Assembly (NCBI GenBank): GCA_007128675.1
Contig: SKWY01000369.1
Location: forward strand, 1-8,692
Reading direction: 5' to 3'
Source: Deltaproteobacteria bacterium
GTDB lineage: Bacteria; Myxococcota; Myxococcia; SLRQ01
Length of the DNA stretch: 8,692 nt
Below the pieces are notes generated by a model, which saw nothing but the letters and a program-made list of their open reading frames with translations, was not told the DNA's origin and searched no databases. The stretch's first letter is position 1, and every line of letters begins with the position of its first letter. The translations under genes were made by a program, and so were the position numbers. Positions 6,425 through 8,692 of the stretch are shown in pieces.

Positions 6425-6466
6425 GACTAATCCTGATTTTCGCCGGATAGGCGAGAATCAGTAGTC
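6425..6466. terminator. Bulged 17-bp hairpin spanning the stop codon of the zinc-ribbon gene
   Basis: CTGATTTTCGCC (6433-6444) pairs with GGCGAGAATCAG (6450-6461) through one wobble pair, loop GGATA. An outer stem GACTA (6425-6429) with TAGTC (6462-6466) continues it past a three-base bulge. The minus-strand stop codon (6458-6460) is inside the stem. It probably ends transcription of the minus-strand gene, again without a U-tract. Confidence 0.55.
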
Positions 6467-6742
6467 GTCCTCGAGGTCTTCATCGACCTCTTCTTCCTCG
6501 TCGTCCTCGACGTAGACTTGAGGACGATCCTCCGAGCTGTCCAGGTCTAGACGTAAATGAAAGCCGCGAAGACGACTAGCTGTCGCCAAGAGTTCCTCAG
6601 TTGCGCCTGCGACATCGGCCACATGGGTCGGATCCGCCTCCTCCCCGCAGTCCGGGCAGACCAAGGATGGCTCTTCCGCCAGATCGGCCAGTTCGGCGTC
6701 CACTGCTCCTCCACACCTTCGACAGGAAAATTCGAGATCCAT
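6458..6742 (-). CDS. Small zinc-ribbon protein with acidic tail, function unknown
   Basis: From ATG 6742 the product has 94 residues. Two CxxC knuckles (Cys7-Cys10 in CRRCGG and Cys29-Cys32 in CPDCGE), 18 residues apart, form a classic zinc ribbon. A helix follows (GATEELLATASRLRGFHLRL) and the protein ends in an extreme acidic tail (about residues 79-94, nearly all Asp and Glu, then Tyr). Such ribbons usually mediate nucleic-acid or protein contacts; the tail could mimic nucleic acid or bind basic partners, but this is inference. The frame is open to TTG 6778, yet that TTG is part of a TTGACA promoter element and no Shine-Dalgarno sequence serves it, so 6742 is preferred. No ribosome binding site serves 6742 either, which suggests a leaderless message. 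I recognise no named family. Confidence 0.82.
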   Translation of the reverse strand: MDLEFSCRRCGGAVDAELADLAEEPSLVCPDCGEEADPTHVADVAGATEELLATASRLRGFHLRLDLDSSEDRPQVYVEDDEEEEVDEDLEDDY

Positions 6743-6749
6743 GACCTGG

Positions 6750-6778
6750 CCGATATTTCGCCAAGTTCGTCTTGTCAA
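6750..6778 (-). promoter_or_regulatory. Candidate promoter of the zinc-ribbon gene, probably leaderless
   Basis: On the minus strand a perfect TTGACA (6778-6773) is followed by exactly 17 bases and TATCGG (6755-6750). Transcription would begin about seven bases later, at or beside the A of the start codon (6742). The -10 matches TATAAT only in its first three positions. Confidence 0.4.
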
Positions 6779-6791
6779 GCCGCTTGACGAG
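6771..6791. promoter_or_regulatory. Operator-like 21-bp palindrome over the -35 element
   Basis: CTTGTCAAGC (6771-6780) and GCTTGACGAG (6782-6791) are inverted copies around one central base, matching at nine of ten positions. The palindrome covers the TTGACA -35 box of the zinc-ribbon promoter, so a dimeric regulator bound here would block it. No regulator is known from the sequence. Confidence 0.33.
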
Positions 6792-6862
6792 GCTCACTCA
6801 TCGAGCATCGACCTTCGCAGGCGACTTGGTCTCTTCGCTGGGATTCGACCATTCCGATGGCT

Positions 6863-6878
6863 CGAAGGAGTTCCTTCG
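6863..6878. promoter_or_regulatory. 16-bp palindrome upstream of sucC
   Basis: CGAAGGA (6863-6869) and TCCTTCG (6872-6878) are perfect inverted copies around GT. The two-base centre is too small for an RNA hairpin with all pairs formed, so a protein-binding site is the more natural reading. Chance is not excluded. Confidence 0.28.
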
Positions 6879-6979
6879 GCGGTACGGGCTCCCCACAAGA
6901 TCGACCTCGTTGTGATACAAGACTTACCTTCGACTTCAAGCGTGTGATGGAAAAGGCGACTTTGGTCAGTTGTTCGGAG

Positions 6980-7004
6980 TATGCCGAAGCCATCGTGCGG
7001 CATA
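6980..7004. promoter_or_regulatory. Dyad with 7-bp arms in the sucCD leader
   Basis: TATGCCG (6980-6986) and CGGCATA (6998-7004) are perfect inverted copies with an 11-base spacer. It could be an operator with half-sites about two helical turns apart, or an RNA stem-loop in the sucC leader. Confidence 0.3.
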
Positions 7005-7047
7005 TGGATTGAACGAACACTTTGGAAACAGATCTTGAATTCATTCT

Positions 7048-7067
7048 CAAAGCGGCGACGCGCTTTG
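7048..7067 (+). promoter_or_regulatory. Hairpin just upstream of the sucC ribosome binding site
   Basis: CAAAGCG (7048-7054) and CGCTTTG (7061-7067) form a perfect 7-bp stem with loop GCGACG, ending about 30 bases before the sucC ATG. As it probably lies in the leader RNA, it could affect message stability or translation. Confidence 0.33.
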
Positions 7068-7096
7068 CTGCGGCGCCTGGGAAGCGAGGCTAGCTG

Positions 7097-8266
7097 ATGA
7101 GGGTCCATGAGTATCAGGCAAAGGAGATTCTTGGGCGCTTCGGCGTTCCTGTCCTCGAAGGCCGGTTGGTAAAGAGCCCCGAGGCAGCACAGGAGGCGGC
7201 CGAGGACCTTGGTGGAGGAACCGTGGTGGTCAAGGCCCAAATACACGCCGGCGGCCGCGGTAAGGGCGGAGGCGTGAAGCTCGCAAAGAACGCAAAGGAG
7301 GCTCGTGACCTTGCCTCCAGCATTCTCGGCATGCAGCTCGTTACGCCGCAGACCGGACCCGCCGGACAGCTCGTTCGAAAGGTCTTCATCGAGTCCGGGT
7401 GCCAGATCGAAAGGGAGCTATACGCGGGGATCACGCTTGATAGAGAGCGAAGCCGCCTTGTTCTGATGGCCTCCACTGAAGGTGGGGTCGAGATCGAGGA
7501 GGTTGCCGCTCGGGATCCCTCCAAGATACTCAAAGCCGAGATTCACCCCTTTTTGGGCCTTCGATCCTATCAAGCCCATGCCATGGCCAAAGCCCTCGAT
7601 CTACCCCCCAAGATCGCTCGACAGTTCGTGCGTTTCGCTGGTGCCCTGGCCAAGGCCTTCATGGAGACCGACGCCACCTTGGTGGAGATCAATCCACTGG
7701 TCATCACCCGAGCACAAGAGCTGGTAGCTCTCGACGCCAAGATGACGTTCGATGACAACGCGCTCTACAGGCACAAGGAGATCCAGAGCTACCGAGACCT
7801 GGCGGAGGAGGATCCACGGGAGGTCCAGGCCGCGGAGTACGACTTCTCATACATCGCTTTGGATGGAGATATCGGCTGCATGGTCAATGGCGCAGGACTG
7901 GCCATGGCTACGATGGACATCATCAAGCTTCACGGCGGGACGCCCGCCAACTTCCTTGATGTCGGAGGCGGGGCAACCAAGGAGGCGGTAACGGGCGCGT
8001 TCAAGATCCTGCTGGGCGACGAATCGGTGAAGGCCGTTCTTGTCAACATATTCGGCGGCATAATGAAGTGCGATGTCATCGCCGAAGGAGTAGTGGCTGG
8101 TGCAAGCGAGGTCGGGCTCCAGGTTCCGCTCGTCTGCCGGTTGGAGGGCACGAACGTCGAGGCTGGTCGTCGCATTCTCGCCGAGTCCCCGCTCAAGATC
8201 ATCGCAGCGACCACCATGGCGGATGCGGCAGCCAAGGTCGTAGCCGCCGCCAAGGAGCAGCACTGA
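7097..8266 (+). CDS. sucC: Succinate-CoA ligase (ADP-forming) subunit beta
   Basis: The 389-residue product matches the normal length of SucC, the ATP-grasp subunit that binds nucleotide and succinate in the TCA-cycle step converting succinyl-CoA to succinate with ATP (or GTP) formation. The N-terminus MRVHEYQAKEILGRFGVPV is typical. The ATP-grasp loop KAQIHAGGRGKGGGVKLA is at 46-63, the metal-site EINPL at 197-201, VNGAGLAMATMD at 263-274, NFLDVGGGA at 285-293, and the succinate- and phosphate-binding NIFGGIMKCDVIAEG (317-331) and LEGTNVEAG (349-357) follow. GCGAGG, nine or so bases before ATG 7097, is the likely ribosome binding site. The stop TGA shares its A with the sucD start (TGATG), so the two subunits are translationally coupled. 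Nucleotide preference cannot be read from these motifs with confidence. Confidence 0.97.
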   Translation: MRVHEYQAKEILGRFGVPVLEGRLVKSPEAAQEAAEDLGGGTVVVKAQIHAGGRGKGGGVKLAKNAKEARDLASSILGMQLVTPQTGPAGQLVRKVFIESGCQIERELYAGITLDRERSRLVLMASTEGGVEIEEVAARDPSKILKAEIHPFLGLRSYQAHAMAKALDLPPKIARQFVRFAGALAKAFMETDATLVEINPLVITRAQELVALDAKMTFDDNALYRHKEIQSYRDLAEEDPREVQAAEYDFSYIALDGDIGCMVNGAGLAMATMDIIKLHGGTPANFLDVGGGATKEAVTGAFKILLGDESVKAVLVNIFGGIMKCDVIAEGVVAGASEVGLQVPLVCRLEGTNVEAGRRILAESPLKIIAATTMADAAAKVVAAAKEQH

Positions 8267-8692
8267 TGGCAATCCTGGTGAACAAGGAAACTAAGGTCAT
8301 CTGCCAAGGGATCACCGGCGGCGCAGGTTCGTTTCACAGCCGACAGATGCTCGAATACGGAACCCTTTTGGTTGCAGGAGTTACGCCGGGTAAGGGAGGT
8401 ACGCTCTTCAACGAGACAGTGCCGATTTTCGACTCGGTTGCCGAGGCGGTAGCCCAAACAGGCGCGACGGCCTCGGTCATCTTCGTTCCTGCGCCTTTTG
8501 CGATGGACGCCATTTTGGAGGCCGTGGATGCAAAGGTGGGCCTCGTTGTCTGTATCACCGAGGGTGTCCCAGCGCTCGACATGATGCTCGTCCGCGAGCG
8601 CATGGCCGGCTCCGACACGGTGCTAATCGGACCGAACTGTCCGGGGATCATAACGCCCGGGGAATGCAAGATAGGGATCATGCCGGGCCACA
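8266..8692 (+). CDS. sucD: Succinate-CoA ligase subunit alpha, N-terminal part
   Basis: The frame opens at ATG 8266 and runs off the window after 142 codons, about half of the usual 290-300. SucD is the CoA-binding subunit that carries the phosphohistidine intermediate of the succinyl-CoA ligase heterodimer or heterotetramer. The N-terminus MAILVNKETKVICQGITGGA is family-typical. The Rossmann-type CoA-binding loop GITGGAGSFHS is at 15-25 (TGSQG-type in many relatives, here TGGAG), GVTPGKGG at 38-45, SVIFVPAPFAMDAILEA at 70-86, CITEG at 96-100, and GPNCPGIITPGECKIGIMPG at 122-141. The active-site histidine, near residue 246 in the family, is beyond the window. The start overlaps the sucC stop by one base. 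Confidence 0.97.
   Translation, partial: MAILVNKETKVICQGITGGAGSFHSRQMLEYGTLLVAGVTPGKGGTLFNETVPIFDSVAEAVAQTGATASVIFVPAPFAMDAILEAVDAKVGLVVCITEGVPALDMMLVRERMAGSDTVLIGPNCPGIITPGECKIGIMPGH

Larger units (their letters stand above)
6779..7096. other. 318-base divergent region between the zinc-ribbon gene and sucC, dyad-rich
   Basis: I see no convincing gene here; a 51-residue plus-strand reading at 6857-7012 lacks a ribosome binding site. The stretch must contain the sucCD promoter, but no TTGACA/TATAAT-like pair at proper spacing is visible. It holds several perfect inverted repeats, listed separately. Confidence 0.5.

Noticed and set aside
6857..7012. 51-residue plus-strand reading ending EYAEAIVRHMD
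   Set aside because: The end looks protein-like, but there is no ribosome binding site, the start is arbitrary, and it overlaps the dyads before sucC.
7009..7037. TTGAAC with ATCTTG as a sucC promoter
   Set aside because: The spacing is right, but the -10 matches TATAAT poorly, so no promoter is called.

Overview
The window comes from a moderately GC-rich bacterial chromosome. It carries conserved housekeeping genes and shows no phage, IS, CRISPR, rRNA or tRNA signature. Gene content and order (recG end, pcm, rsmD-coaD-aminotransferase, sucC-sucD), U-tract-poor hairpins and lineage-restricted small proteins would fit a Gram-negative of the old delta-proteobacterial/Myxococcota-like grade. 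That placement is inference; no single feature fixes the taxon.

Layout. (1) 1-866: the last 76 codons of recG, then pcm three bases later; both are DNA or protein maintenance genes. (2) 867-1342: a mostly non-coding gap with a TTGACA-type promoter candidate near its end. (3) 1343-4574: a tight four-gene plus-strand operon. It holds an unassigned protein with a class II aldolase-like layout but no recognisable catalytic histidines, then rsmD (16S rRNA m2G966 methyltransferase), coaD (phosphopantetheine adenylyltransferase) and a class I aminotransferase of the aspartate type. The last three are joined by ATGA stop/start overlaps. (4) 4575-5316: a long hairpin between convergent genes, then a minus-strand gene for an exported protein with a C-terminal NTF2-like domain. 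(5) 5317-5877: a gap with one doubtful minus-strand ORF and repeated TGACCA boxes. (6) 5878-6742: a DUF4870/Tic20-like membrane protein gene (plus) convergent with a small zinc-ribbon gene (minus), separated by two strong hairpins. (7) 6743-7096: a dyad-rich divergent intergenic region. (8) 7097-8692: sucC and the first 142 codons of sucD, overlapping by one base (TGATG); the window ends inside sucD.

The named genes work in translation (rsmD), CoA synthesis (coaD), amino-acid metabolism (aminotransferase) and the TCA cycle (sucCD). I see no obvious new multi-gene system. The points most worth a second look are the aldolase-like protein without an active site, the zinc-ribbon gene with an apparently leaderless promoter overlapped by a palindrome, and the cluster of inverted repeats upstream of sucCD.
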